Below are positions 49,451 to 58,700 of a DNA stretch of 64,000 bases, one piece after another. A model generated the notes under the pieces. That model did not search any database. It was not told the origin of the DNA and saw only the letters and a program-made list of their open reading frames with translations. Numbering within the stretch: position 1 is the stretch's first letter; each line of letters starts with the position of its first letter. Made by a program: the position numbers and the translations under genes. This DNA comes from VXYL01 sp965199945 (GTDB lineage: Bacteria; Pseudomonadota; Gammaproteobacteria; Pseudomonadales; Azotimanducaceae), in the NCBI GenBank assembly GCA_965199945.1, contig OZ241354.1, positions 1,426,001-1,490,000 on the forward strand. The letters run 5' to 3'.

Positions 49451-49541
49451 TGGCGGAGAGGGAGGGATTCGAACCCTCGATGGGCTTTTGGCCCATACTC
49501 CCTTAGCAGGGGAGCGCCTTCAGCCGCTCGGCCACCTCTCC
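49451..49541 (-). tRNA. tRNA-Ser (anticodon GCT)
   Basis: A 91-base minus-strand tRNA with encoded CCA. Acceptor GGAGAGG pairs with CCTCTCC. The anticodon in CTGCTAA is GCT. A long variable arm (TATGGGC, loop, GCCCATC) is diagnostic of tRNA-Ser. The T-arm is GAGGG-TTCGAAT-CCCTC. Confidence 0.97.
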
Positions 49542-49598
49542 GCAGTGGCGCTTCCAGCTGCGCCCGCCGTGTCGCCAGCGAACGCAGCCACAAGAACA

Positions 49599-49675
49599 TG
49601 GCGCTCCGAGCAGGATTCGAACCTGCAATCCCCAGCTTCGTAGGCTGATGCCTTATCCAGTTTGGCCATCGGAGC
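49599..49675 (-). tRNA. tRNA-Arg (anticodon ACG)
   Basis: A 77-base minus-strand tRNA with encoded CCA. Acceptor GCTCCGA pairs with TCGGAGC. The anticodon loop CTACGAA gives ACG, closed by CAGC/GCTG. The T-arm is GCAGG-TTCGAAT-CCTGC. It is 58 bases upstream of tRNA-Ser, so they are probably one transcript. Confidence 0.97.
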
Positions 49676-49795
49676 AGTCTTGGCCTACATTAGCGCGTCG
49701 TCGCGGCCCAAGCAACAGCGGCGACATGGCCGCGGCCCGGCCCGTGAGCCGACCCGTGCCTGCCGTTCCCAAGAGGCTTGCAGTATGCTTCGTGC

Positions 49796-50590
49796 ATGGC
49801 GAGCGCGGCTTCAACAATGGCGTGGGCGATGTTGGCCGCGCTGCTCGCCGCCGCCCCGGCCGCGTCGGCCGACGAGGGGAGAGAACCAAGGGACGCCTTT
49901 CGCGATCCGATGTCGAACGGCGGCGAAGGCCCGTTGCTGGTCGTCGTCCCCAGCGGCACTTTCGAGTTCGGCAGGCGTCTCGAACAGGAGCCGCTGCTCC
50001 ATGCCCGACCGACCGCGACCATCACCATTGCCGAGCCGTTCGCGGTCGGGGCCTTCGAGACGACGTTCGCCGAGTGGGACGCATGCGTCGCCGACGACGG
50101 CTGCACCCACTGGCCGATGCATCGCCCCGTCGGGCGTGGCGAACACCCTGTCGCCTTCGTCAGCTGGCGCGACGCGCAGCAATACCTCGAGTGGCTTTCG
50201 CGGCAGACGGGGAAGGCATACCGCCTGCTCAGCGAAGCGGAATGGGAGTACGTTGCGCTCGGCCGTGGGAACCCGCCCGCTCCCAACAGAGCGCATGTCG
50301 ATCTGATAGATCCTTGGCCGGTGAGTTCCTCGCCTGCCAACGCATTCGGCGTCCATGGCCTGTACGGAAACGTACGGGAGTGGGTTCAGGACTGCGCCGA
50401 CGCCAGCTATGTCGTCCCTCCGCCCGACGGCCGCCCATGGCTGGGGGGCGATTGCGCGAACCGCATGATGCGCGGCGGCACATTCGACTACGAGGGCTGG
50501 CGCCGGCACTCGACCATTCGCACTGACCAGGCGAGCTCCTACCGACAGTTCAACACCGGATTTCGCGTTGCGCGTTCGCTCGGCCAATGA
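49796..50590 (+). CDS. exported formylglycine-generating-enzyme-like (FGE-sulfatase) protein
   Basis: A 264-aa protein of the FGE-sulfatase/SUMF1 fold. ATG 49796 gives a signal peptide (MASAASTMAWAMLAALLAAA). Characteristic blocks are FVVGAFETTFAEWDACV-like text, HPVAFVSWRDAQQYLEWLSR, KAYRLLSEAEWEYVALG, GLYGNVREWVQDCAD and RMMRGGTFDYEGWRRHST. The final NTGFRVAR is also typical. True FGE converts a sulfatase Cys to formylglycine, but most such proteins have other roles. No sulfatase is adjacent. Confidence 0.88.
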   Translation: MASAASTMAWAMLAALLAAAPAASADEGREPRDAFRDPMSNGGEGPLLVVVPSGTFEFGRRLEQEPLLHARPTATITIAEPFAVGAFETTFAEWDACVADDGCTHWPMHRPVGRGEHPVAFVSWRDAQQYLEWLSRQTGKAYRLLSEAEWEYVALGRGNPPAPNRAHVDLIDPWPVSSSPANAFGVHGLYGNVREWVQDCADASYVVPPPDGRPWLGGDCANRMMRGGTFDYEGWRRHSTIRTDQASSYRQFNTGFRVARSLGQ

Positions 50591-50597
50591 CCATGCC

Positions 50598-50655
50598 GCG
50601 CCACCGTCCCCGCACGTCTACCGCCCGGTTTGCGCCTTCAAGCTCAAGCTGTAGC
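50598..50655. repeat. repeat matching the 3' end of the TonB-receptor gene
   Basis: This 58-base segment matches 53089-53147, the 3' end of the receptor gene. It begins with GCGCCACCGTCC and ends with a 29-base identical block (50627-50655 against 53119-53147). The middle differs. On the minus strand both copies encode the tail YSLSLKAQTGR and a stop, with different Gly and Arg codons. It is therefore the tail of a related gene rather than a recent duplicate. Confidence 0.75.
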
Positions 50656-50700
50656 GGGCTGGATCCTCCGACACCAAGGTGTCGCAAGTACCCCTAGGAA
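50618..50700 (-). pseudogene. relic of a TonB-dependent receptor C-terminus
   Basis: On the minus strand the frame reads RGTCDTLVSEDPARY and then YSLSLKAQTGR before TAG at 50618-50620. The last 11 residues are identical to the intact receptor at 53.1-55.8 kb. The frame meets a stop just upstream (about 50706). The rest of the gene is absent, replaced by the two permease genes. Confidence 0.65.
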
Positions 50701-50715
50701 TTGGATGCGCTCACG

Positions 50716-51864
50716 ATGTGGTTTCTTGTGTTCAAGAATTTGATGCGACGCCCGTTGCGGACGGCTTTTACGTGGCTTGGCATTTCCATAGCTTTCCTCC
50801 TATTTGCTCTCTTGAGAGCCTTCGTCGAATACTCCCTTGGCGAGCGTTTCGTGGCCGCCAGCGAGGCGCGCCTTGTGGTGAGCCCTCGGTATTCTCCGCT
50901 GGATTCGCTGCCCTTGTGGTACGTCGCCAGGCTGGAATCGATGGACGGTGTTGTTGCGGTCGAACCGCATCAGCTGCTTGTCGGACACATAGAAGGGGAA
51001 AGGCGTTTTCAGCAGCTTGCCGTGGACCCGATGAAACACTTCTCGATCTTCCCTGAATACATCGTCGACAAAGATGTGGTACGCGCCTTTCAAGCCGAGA
51101 GGACCGCGGCGTTGTCGCCATTGGGACTCGCGGAAGAATTCGGATGGGAAACCGGGCAAGAGATTCACATCGAAAGTCCTTATCGGCTCCGAGGCGGGGG
51201 TGCAGTCTGGCGATTTCGGCTCGTGGGCACCTACGATGCGCCTGGCAACGTACCGGTGCGGCCACTGTTTCTCTTTCGCTGGGACTATTTCGACGATGCT
51301 CGGATCTACGGCAACGGCACAGCGAACTGGCTGACCGTCGGTGTTTCGAATCTGGACGTGCTGGATGCCGTCGCACAAGAGATAGATGCAACCTTCGCCA
51401 ACTCGGCGAATCCGACCGACACCCATCCGCACGCCGACGCGCAGCGCGAACTCGTGCGGCAAGTTGGCGACATCGAGTTCGTGACGTCCGCCGTAATTGG
51501 TTGCGCGTTCTTTGCGGTGATTTTCAGCACTGGCCACATCGTCATGCAGATGCTCCGCGAACGCACTCGAGAGTTTGGGGTCTTGGGCTCGGTGGGGTTC
51601 ACCCGCACGAGGATCATGGCGTTCCTGACCTTGGAGGTAGGCTTGCTCTGGTTCTCCGGGCTTGCGTCGGGCTTGCTGCTGGCAAGCTCGGTTCTCGGCT
51701 CCGCCGGAGAAGACGCGAGGAGCATCCTTGGCGATCTTGAAGTGTCCGTAGATACAGTCGTGGAAGGGATGTTCTTGGCGGCGTTCACACTGGCGCTCGT
51801 GGTTGGCATCCCCTGTCGCAGGATCGGCCGCACGACGGTTGCTGCGGCCCTGAGTCGACGTTGA
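50716..51864 (+). CDS. FtsX/MacB-type ABC permease (first of a pair)
   Basis: A 382-aa inner-membrane permease. It starts at ATG 50716 (a TTG at 50701 is less likely). An N-terminal helix follows a short basic segment (NLMRRPLRTAFTWLGISIAF). A large periplasmic domain (about residues 50-240) follows, and then three helices (VIGCAFFAVIFSTGHIVMQM, LLWFSGLASGLLLASSVLG, AAFTLALVVGIPCRR). The cytoplasmic loop LRERTREFGVLGSVGFTRTR is the FtsX/MacB coupling motif. Its stop overlaps the next permease start. Base composition looks less GC-rich than the flanks, suggesting transfer. No ATPase is adjacent. Confidence 0.87.
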   Translation: MWFLVFKNLMRRPLRTAFTWLGISIAFLLFALLRAFVEYSLGERFVAASEARLVVSPRYSPLDSLPLWYVARLESMDGVVAVEPHQLLVGHIEGERRFQQLAVDPMKHFSIFPEYIVDKDVVRAFQAERTAALSPLGLAEEFGWETGQEIHIESPYRLRGGGAVWRFRLVGTYDAPGNVPVRPLFLFRWDYFDDARIYGNGTANWLTVGVSNLDVLDAVAQEIDATFANSANPTDTHPHADAQRELVRQVGDIEFVTSAVIGCAFFAVIFSTGHIVMQMLRERTREFGVLGSVGFTRTRIMAFLTLEVGLLWFSGLASGLLLASSVLGSAGEDARSILGDLEVSVDTVVEGMFLAAFTLALVVGIPCRRIGRTTVAAALSRR

Positions 51865-53024
51865 TGTTGCGTCAATGGCTGGCGGTAGTCGGGTTCAACC
51901 TCCGGGCGGTGCGGCTACGGGGTGCAAGTTCTCTGGTGGTCGTCGGCGGCATAGCCAGCGTCGTCGTTGTTCTTGTGGCGCTTCTCGCCGCATCCGAGGG
52001 ATTCGAGCGCGTGTTGACGCGCGGCGGAGATGCGACCCGGGCCATCGTGCTGCGCGATGGCGTCGCTGGCGAGGGCGGCAGCAGCATTGGCGCGCTAGAG
52101 GCCGCTCTGCTTGAAGACTTCGCCAACGTTTTGGCGGCCAGCGGCGAGGTGGTTGTGGTCAGCGCAGTAGAGAGGGACCCCGAGCGCGCGCCGGCGAACT
52201 TGAGCATCCGAGGCGTGTCCGACGCGGCCTTCGTTGTCCGGCCGGAAGTCGGCATCACAGCCGGGCGGAAATTCGCGCCTGGTCTCTTGGAAGCGATTGT
52301 CGGACGGGGCGCCGCCGCCGAATACGACATCGCATTGGGTTCGTCTGTGACGTTGCGCGGCGAAGAGTGGCGAGTCGTCGGAATCTTCGAGGCGGACGGC
52401 TCGGCCTACGAGTCGGAAATGTGGACGGATTTGGCCACCCTGCAATCGAAGGTTGGCCGCGGCAGTTCCGTCAACTCGGTCCGGCTGCGGCTTGATTCGG
52501 CCGCAGCCGTCGAGGAAGTTCGGCGCGCCGTGGCCGCCGATGGTCGCCTCGACTTGGAAGTGCAATCGGAAGTCGCATGGCTCTTTTCGCAGTTGGGCCC
52601 TGTAACGGCGCTCATCGACTCTTTCGGGCTCGTCGTTGGCGCCATCATGGGGCTGGGTGCTGTTTTTGCTGGTCTCAACACGATGTATGCCGCTGTCGAA
52701 GGACGGCGAAGCGAGATCGCGACGTTGCGCGCACTTGGGTTCGATGGAACCGGCATTGTCCTGTCGATCTTTGCGGAAGGCATCCTGCTGGCGTTTCTGG
52801 GTGCCTGCGTTGGAGGCGGTCTGGGATGGGCGATCTTCAACGGCTGGTCGTCATCCATGCTCAACCAGAGCTCCTACTCCCAGGTGGTCTACGATTTCGC
52901 GGTCACGCCGGCAATCCTGACCGATGCGGCATTGTTGGCCCTCTCGCTAGGCGTCTTGGGCTGCATTGCGCCAGCCATCCACGCCGTTCGGCAGGACATT
53001 GCCGCTTCCTTGCATCAGGACTGA
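51864..53024 (+). CDS. FtsX/MacB-type ABC permease (second of a pair)
   Basis: A 386-aa permease with the same layout as its partner. It has an N-terminal helix (LVVVGGIASVVVVLVALLAA), a periplasmic domain and three C-terminal helices. The coupling motif is VEGRRSEIATLRALGFDGTG, and the ending HAVRQDIAASLHQD is typical of the LolC/MacB superfamily. ATG 51864 overlaps the stop of the first gene by one base. The pair lacks its LolD-like ATPase. It may export a lipid, lipopeptide or antimicrobial compound, but this is a guess. Confidence 0.87.
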   Translation: MLRQWLAVVGFNLRAVRLRGASSLVVVGGIASVVVVLVALLAASEGFERVLTRGGDATRAIVLRDGVAGEGGSSIGALEAALLEDFANVLAASGEVVVVSAVERDPERAPANLSIRGVSDAAFVVRPEVGITAGRKFAPGLLEAIVGRGAAAEYDIALGSSVTLRGEEWRVVGIFEADGSAYESEMWTDLATLQSKVGRGSSVNSVRLRLDSAAAVEEVRRAVAADGRLDLEVQSEVAWLFSQLGPVTALIDSFGLVVGAIMGLGAVFAGLNTMYAAVEGRRSEIATLRALGFDGTGIVLSIFAEGILLAFLGACVGGGLGWAIFNGWSSSMLNQSSYSQVVYDFAVTPAILTDAALLALSLGVLGCIAPAIHAVRQDIAASLHQD

Positions 53025-53049
53025 GCACTCGAAGCTCGATTTTCGGTCA

Positions 53050-53083
53050 TCCCAGCGCAAGCCCACGGCAGTGCTTGCCGGGA
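53050..53083. terminator. REP-like hairpin between convergent genes
   Basis: TCCCAGCGCAAGC (53050-53062) pairs imperfectly with GCTTGCCGGGA (53073-53083). The hairpin lies in the 85-base gap between the second permease (+) and the receptor gene (-). Sequences of this TCATCCC...GGGA style are common extragenic palindromes. It could act as a two-way terminator. Confidence 0.5.
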
Positions 53084-53109
53084 CTTCCGCGCCACCGTCC
53101 TCAATCCGC

Positions 53110-55776
53110 CTACCTGCCGGTTTGCGCCTTCAAGCTCAAGCTGTAGCCGATGCCCGGAGCGTAGCGTTCGTAGAGCAGTCCGCCTTGCGTCCACTCGACA
53201 TCGGCGTCGAGCAGGTTGCGCGCCTTGAACTCCGCCTCCAGCGGGAAGCCGCGCAGGTCGAAGGCGTAGCGCAGCAGGAAGTCCAGCTGGGCGCGGGCAC
53301 CCTCGACGATGTTCGGCGCGTTCTCCGCCCCGACGAGGACGATGCGCTCGCCGGTGTAGTTGAGGGCGAGCGACCCTTCCAGTCCGCCCGCGTAGGGCGC
53401 GTAGGCGAGGATGAGGTTGCCGAGCAGGTCCGACTGGCCGCTCAAGCTGCGCTTGTTCTCGAACAGCCGGGCGATGCGGCGCGAGCCGGTCACCGGCACG
53501 TCGGCCGCCGTCTCGCCGGCCCCGAACAGGGTCACTTCGGAGTCGATGAGCGACATGTTGGCGGCGAGCGTGAAGGCGTTCCAGGCGTCTCCGGCATCGA
53601 ACCAGGCGCCGAACGGCAGGTCCTTGCGCAGTTCCACCTCGACGCCCTGCAGTTCTGCCTCTTCGCCGTTGAACCAGGTGAAGATGTCGTTCTGCGCCTG
53701 CACCTTGCCGATCTCGATGGGCTCGTCGAAGGTCTTGCGGAACCAGCCGACGGAGAGACTGTCGGCGAGGCCGAAGTACCACTCCCAGCGCGCGTCGAGG
53801 TTGTCCACGGTCGCCGGCTCCAGGAAGACGTTGCCGCGGTAGAGGTTCGAGTCCTCCGGGTTGCGCACGGTGGTGCCGGTGATTTCCAGCAGGCTGGGGC
53901 GGTTCAAGGTGCGCGAATAGGCAAGGCGCAGCTGCATGTCGTTGACGAACTCGAAGGTCAGCGACCCGGCGGGAAGCGTGTCCGCGTAGTTGCGGCGCAC
54001 TGCGTTGGCGGCGTTGGCCTCGGTGTTGCCGCCGAAGGCGTCGGCGTCGAGCGCCGTGTCTTCCCGGCGCACGCCGGCGGCGATGCGGATGCGCGGCGTC
54101 GCCTGCACGTCGATGCCCAGGTAGTAGGAGGTCGTCTCTTCGCCGGAGGCCGCGAAGGGAAAGATGCCGCTGGCATTCGCCGCGCCAGCGGAGAAGTCGC
54201 GCACGTCGAGATAGCCGCGGCCCCAGTTGTCCAGGCCGAAGAGCCGCTGCGGGGTGAGCAGCGCGACCTCCGAAGGCGCGGCGGAGGTGATGTCGAAGCG
54301 GAAGAAGCGGGCCGCGCTCTCGCGCCGTCGCTCGTAGGTGGACGCGCCCAGCTTCAGCGCGACTTCCACGGCATCGAACGTCAGCGGAAGCTCGGCGTCG
54401 ATGCCGTATTCCTCGATCTCGTCGTCGAGTTCCGAGAAGACGCGATCCGGCGCCTGGAAGACGTCGCGCAGATCGCCGGCCGCCTGGCGGCTCGGCGTCA
54501 CCGCTTCGTCCATGCCGCGCGCGTTCTCCGCATAGGTGAAGGTGCGCGTGTCGGGCGCCTCGCGCCTTGCGCGGCCGACGACGGCGCGCCAGTCGATGGT
54601 CAAGCCGCTGCCCAGCCGGCCGAGGTCGAAGTAGTGCTCGCCGGTGAGCCGCGTGCTTGCGACGACGTTCTCCGTCCACTGGAAGCGGTAGCTTTCCACC
54701 CGCGTGCCGTCGGAGACGTCGTCTTCGCTGGAAAGCCCCTGGTAGCGCTGGGTCTCGTCGTCGGTCTGCCAAAGCTCCACGTGCGAAAGCTGCAGCGAGT
54801 GGCCGTCCTGGAACTCCACGCCGAGGTTGAAGAAGCCGCTCCAGTTGATGGTCTGGCGGGTGGTTAGCTGTTCGTAGTCCACGGTCTGCGCACTGCCGCC
54901 GTCCACGCCGGTGAACTCGTAGCGGCGGAAGTCCTTGCGGCGGTTGTTCCAGGCGTTGCCGTATTTGCCGGAGGCCAGGAGGCCGACCGAAAGCCCGCTG
55001 TCGAAGTCGCGCCGCAGGCCGAGCTCGCCGTCGCCGGCGACGTCGGGCTTCAACCGCTCCTTGGCGTAGACGTCCCAGAAGTTGTAGAAGCTCGCGCCAA
55101 GGCCGGCGCTCTGCGGCCAGGGGGTCGCCTCGAAGTCGTCGCTCGAGAGGCTCTGGACGTTCGCTGGCACCGATCGCGTGCCGTCGTCGAAGCCCCAGTT
55201 GTCTTCGAGGCCGCCGCGATAGGAGAGCCCCTCGCGGCCGGTGGTCTCGGAGTCGCCGCCGACGTTCGCCTTCAGCGAGAGGTAGTTGACGTCGGGCGTC
55301 GCCCTGGTGCGGATCATCACTGCACCGCCGCTGAAGTCCCCCGGCAGGTCCGGCGAGTAGGTCTTCTGCACCAGCAGATTGCGCACGATGCTCGTGGGCA
55401 CGATGTCGAGGGGCACGGTCTTCTGGAACGGCACCGGCGACGAGACCCGCGCACCGTCCAGGAGCGTCATCGAATACCGCTCGCCCAGGCCGCGCACGTA
55501 GACGTACTTGCCGCGCACCAGACTCAAGCCCGTCATGCGCGAGAGCGCGGCGCCGACTTCCGTGTCCGGCAGCAGGCGCACCTGCTCCTCGTCGAGCAGG
55601 TTCGCCACTTCGGACGTGATGCGCTTGTCGCCGGGCACGAAGCGGCCCAGCACGACGATCTCTTCCACGCGCTGGCTCTCGGGCGCGGTCTCTGGCGACG
55701 CAGCCTCTTCGGCGCCGACGAACGCCGAGACCACCATTGCCAGCGCCCCGAAGAACACTTGTCGCTTGCCGTTCAT
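53110..55776 (-). CDS. TonB-dependent outer-membrane receptor
   Basis: An 888-aa receptor that takes up a ligand across the outer membrane using TonB energy. It has a signal peptide (RQVFFGALAMVVSAFVGA), a TonB-box-like region (RVEEIVVLGRF) and the plug (EVGAALSRMTGLSLVRGKYV, VRGLGERYSMTLLDGARVSS, DIVPTSIVRNLLVQKTYSPD). A barrel with repeated aromatic beta strands ends in SLSLKAQTGR rather than the more usual C-terminal Phe. The lipoprotein gene ends 19 bases upstream on the same strand, so the two form an operon. The ligand is unknown. Confidence 0.94.
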   Translation of the reverse strand: MNGKRQVFFGALAMVVSAFVGAEEAASPETAPESQRVEEIVVLGRFVPGDKRITSEVANLLDEEQVRLLPDTEVGAALSRMTGLSLVRGKYVYVRGLGERYSMTLLDGARVSSPVPFQKTVPLDIVPTSIVRNLLVQKTYSPDLPGDFSGGAVMIRTRATPDVNYLSLKANVGGDSETTGREGLSYRGGLEDNWGFDDGTRSVPANVQSLSSDDFEATPWPQSAGLGASFYNFWDVYAKERLKPDVAGDGELGLRRDFDSGLSVGLLASGKYGNAWNNRRKDFRRYEFTGVDGGSAQTVDYEQLTTRQTINWSGFFNLGVEFQDGHSLQLSHVELWQTDDETQRYQGLSSEDDVSDGTRVESYRFQWTENVVASTRLTGEHYFDLGRLGSGLTIDWRAVVGRARREAPDTRTFTYAENARGMDEAVTPSRQAAGDLRDVFQAPDRVFSELDDEIEEYGIDAELPLTFDAVEVALKLGASTYERRRESAARFFRFDITSAAPSEVALLTPQRLFGLDNWGRGYLDVRDFSAGAANASGIFPFAASGEETTSYYLGIDVQATPRIRIAAGVRREDTALDADAFGGNTEANAANAVRRNYADTLPAGSLTFEFVNDMQLRLAYSRTLNRPSLLEITGTTVRNPEDSNLYRGNVFLEPATVDNLDARWEWYFGLADSLSVGWFRKTFDEPIEIGKVQAQNDIFTWFNGEEAELQGVEVELRKDLPFGAWFDAGDAWNAFTLAANMSLIDSEVTLFGAGETAADVPVTGSRRIARLFENKRSLSGQSDLLGNLILAYAPYAGGLEGSLALNYTGERIVLVGAENAPNIVEGARAQLDFLLRYAFDLRGFPLEAEFKARNLLDADVEWTQGGLLYERYAPGIGYSLSLKAQTGR

Positions 55777-55795
55777 GGCGCTTGCGGCCCGTGGC

Positions 55796-58700
55796 CTAGC
55801 GGCTGGCGGCGGCGCCGGTGCCGCTCACGCCGACCGTCCAGCCGCCGCCCCAGTCGGCGATGTTCGATCCGACGACATCGCTGCCGGCGGCGAAGCGCGA
55901 CGGCAGGGTCACGGCACCGGGCGTCGAACCATCCTGGGCGACGTTGATCGCCGAATCGAGAAACGCCTGCACCGCGCTCTCTTCGTCGCCTTCGTTCACC
56001 GTCGCGCAGCGTAAGCCCACGCCTTGGAACGTAATGCGCGTGCCGAGCAGGTTCAAGGATTCGCCCTGCACGCGCAGGCAGGTCGCCGAGCCGGACACCA
56101 GCGTGTTGTAGAGATGCAGGCCGGTGCCTCGGCGCAGGCGGATGGCGCGTTCGTCGGATTTGCCGATCATCGTCCCATTGGCGATGTAGGGTTCGGAGAT
56201 GGGCGCGGCCTGCTCGTCGCCTTCGCGGTTGTCGGCCTCGATCATGTTGTCGCCGGCGGACGCGATCTGTTCGATGTGCAGGTACTGGATGCCGCCCTGC
56301 CAGCCGTCCGTCCAGTCCAGGCTGTCGTCGGCATTGCCCACCAGCACCACATGGCTCGCGTTCACCGTGCCGCCGAAGAACTCCACTCCATCGTCGAGGT
56401 TGTTGTAGACCTCGATGAAGTCCACCTCCGTGCCGCTGCCGACGCCTTGGAAGGCGATGCCGTTCAGCTGGTTCTCAGGGTCCACGTTGGAGCCAGCGTA
56501 CTTCACCACGACGTAGCGCAGGATGCCGCTGGAATCGTTCGGATCGGCACCGCCGAACAGGCCGGAGCTGGCCTCGCCTTCCTTGACGCACGCCGTGGTG
56601 CCGCCTGCGGCGCCTTCGGGACAGTCGTTGATGGGCGCGTTGCCGTTGACGACCAAGCCGCCCCATAGACCTCTGGTGTTCACCGGGTCGGCGATGCCGC
56701 CCGTTGCATCCGCCGCGGCGGTGAACGTAACCGGCATGTTGCGGGTGCCGAGGGCCTCGATCCGCGAACCGCGCGAGATCACCAGGAAGTCCTCGGGATC
56801 GTCGCCGATCACGGTGGTTCCCGACTCGATGCGCAGCGTTCCCGCGTTGGCGTTGTCGCCGCCGACGACGACCTTGCCGTCGAGCACGTAGTGGTTGTCT
56901 CGACTCAGCACAACCGTGCCCGACAACGTGCCGGAAAGGCCGCAGGCTTCGCGTCCCGCCACTTCGTCCGCCAGCGTCGTTGTGCCGGTGGGACAGGCGT
57001 AGTCCGGCGACGACTCGGGCATTCCGACGGTCCAGCCCTGGGTCCAGTCCTCGTCCGCGCTCTCCACGGCTCCAATGAAGGTGGTTGCGTCGAAGAACGC
57101 CGCACCGCTCAAGTCCGCCGCCGGCACCGCCCGGCCGCTGGTGGAGACGTTGCTGTTGCCGAGCGAGGACTGGATGGCAGCCACGTCGTCGCCCTCCACC
57201 ACGGTGGCGCAGTCGAAGCTCACGCCGTCGAAGCGAATGCCGCTGCCGAGCTGGTTCAAGGAATCGCCCTGCACGCGCAGGCAGTCGGCGCTGCCTTCCA
57301 CCACGGAGTTGTAGAGGTGCAGGCCAGTGCCCCGCCGCAAGCGGATGGCGCGTTCGCCGGGGTTGCCGTTGATGGTCATGTTGGCGATGCGCGGCAGCGA
57401 ACGCGGCTCGGCGGTCTCGTCGCCTTCGCGATTGTCCGCCTCGATGCCGTTGTCGCCAGCGTCCTCGGCCTGGTCGATCACCAGGTACTGGATGCTGCCC
57501 TGCCAGCCGTCCGTCCAGTCCAAGGAGTCGTCGGCGTTGCCGGTGAGCACGACGTGCTTGGCGTTCACGGTGCCGCCGAAAAACTCCACGCCGTCGTCGA
57601 GGTTGTTGTGGACTTGGATGAAATCCACCTCCGTGCCGCTGCCGACGCCTTGGAAGGCGATGCCGTTCAGCTGGTTCTCCGGGTCCACGTTGGCGCCGGC
57701 GTACTTGACGACGACGTAGTTCAGCCGTCCGCTGGAATCGCTGGCGTCGGCGCCACCGAACAAGCCAGAGTTCGCCTCGCCCTCCTTTGTGCAACCCGCG
57801 GTGCCGCCGGTGGCGCCTTCCGGGCAGTCGTTGATCGGCGCGTTGCCGTTGATGACCAAGCCGCCCCACTGCCCGCGGTCGTCGTCCCCGGCTTCGCCGA
57901 GGACGTCGGCCAGGCTGGTGAGCGTCACGGGCGCGGTGCGCGTGCCGTTGGCAATGAACTGGGCGCCTCTGGAAATCACGAGGAAGTCCAGGTTCGTGCC
58001 GCCGTAGATGGTCGTGCCGGCCTGCGCCGTGAGCACCGCGGAATTTTCGTTGTCGCCGCCGACCACCACTTTGCCGACCAGCTCGTAGAGGTTGTTGCTG
58101 GTGAGCAGGACGTCGTCGGTGACGGTGCCCGAGAGCTGGCAGACCCGCTGGCCGTTCAGCGAGCGGCTGGAGACGGTGGTGCCCGCCGGACAGCCGAAGT
58201 CCGGCTGCGCGGGGTTGTTCACGGAACCGGCGTAGGTCCAGCCGGCCGCCCAGTTCTCGGCGCCGAATGCGCCCACGAAGTCCGTTTGCTCGAAGAAGGA
58301 GTCGCTCGTCGCCACCGCGTCCACGCGGCCGCCGTTCTGGGCGACGTTCACGGCGCTGGCCAGATAGTTCGCCACGGCGCCGTCGTCGTCCCGGTCGTGG
58401 GTCTGCGCGCAGGCGAAGCTGACGCCTTCGATGGTGAGGTCGCTGCCGAGCAGGGCGCGGCTCGCGCCGTCCACGCGCAGGCAGCGCTGCGAACCGTCGA
58501 TGAAGCTGTTGCGCAGCGCGAGGCCGGTGCCACGCCGGATGCGCAGGGCGCGCTCGTCGGATTTGCCGTGGACCGTCATGTTGGCGATGGCGGGGTTGGA
58601 GCGCGGCTGCGCGTCTTCGTCGCCTTCGCGGTTGTCCGCTTCGATGGCGTTGTCCGCCGAATCCGTCTGTTCGATGTAGAGGTATTGGATTCGACCGGTC

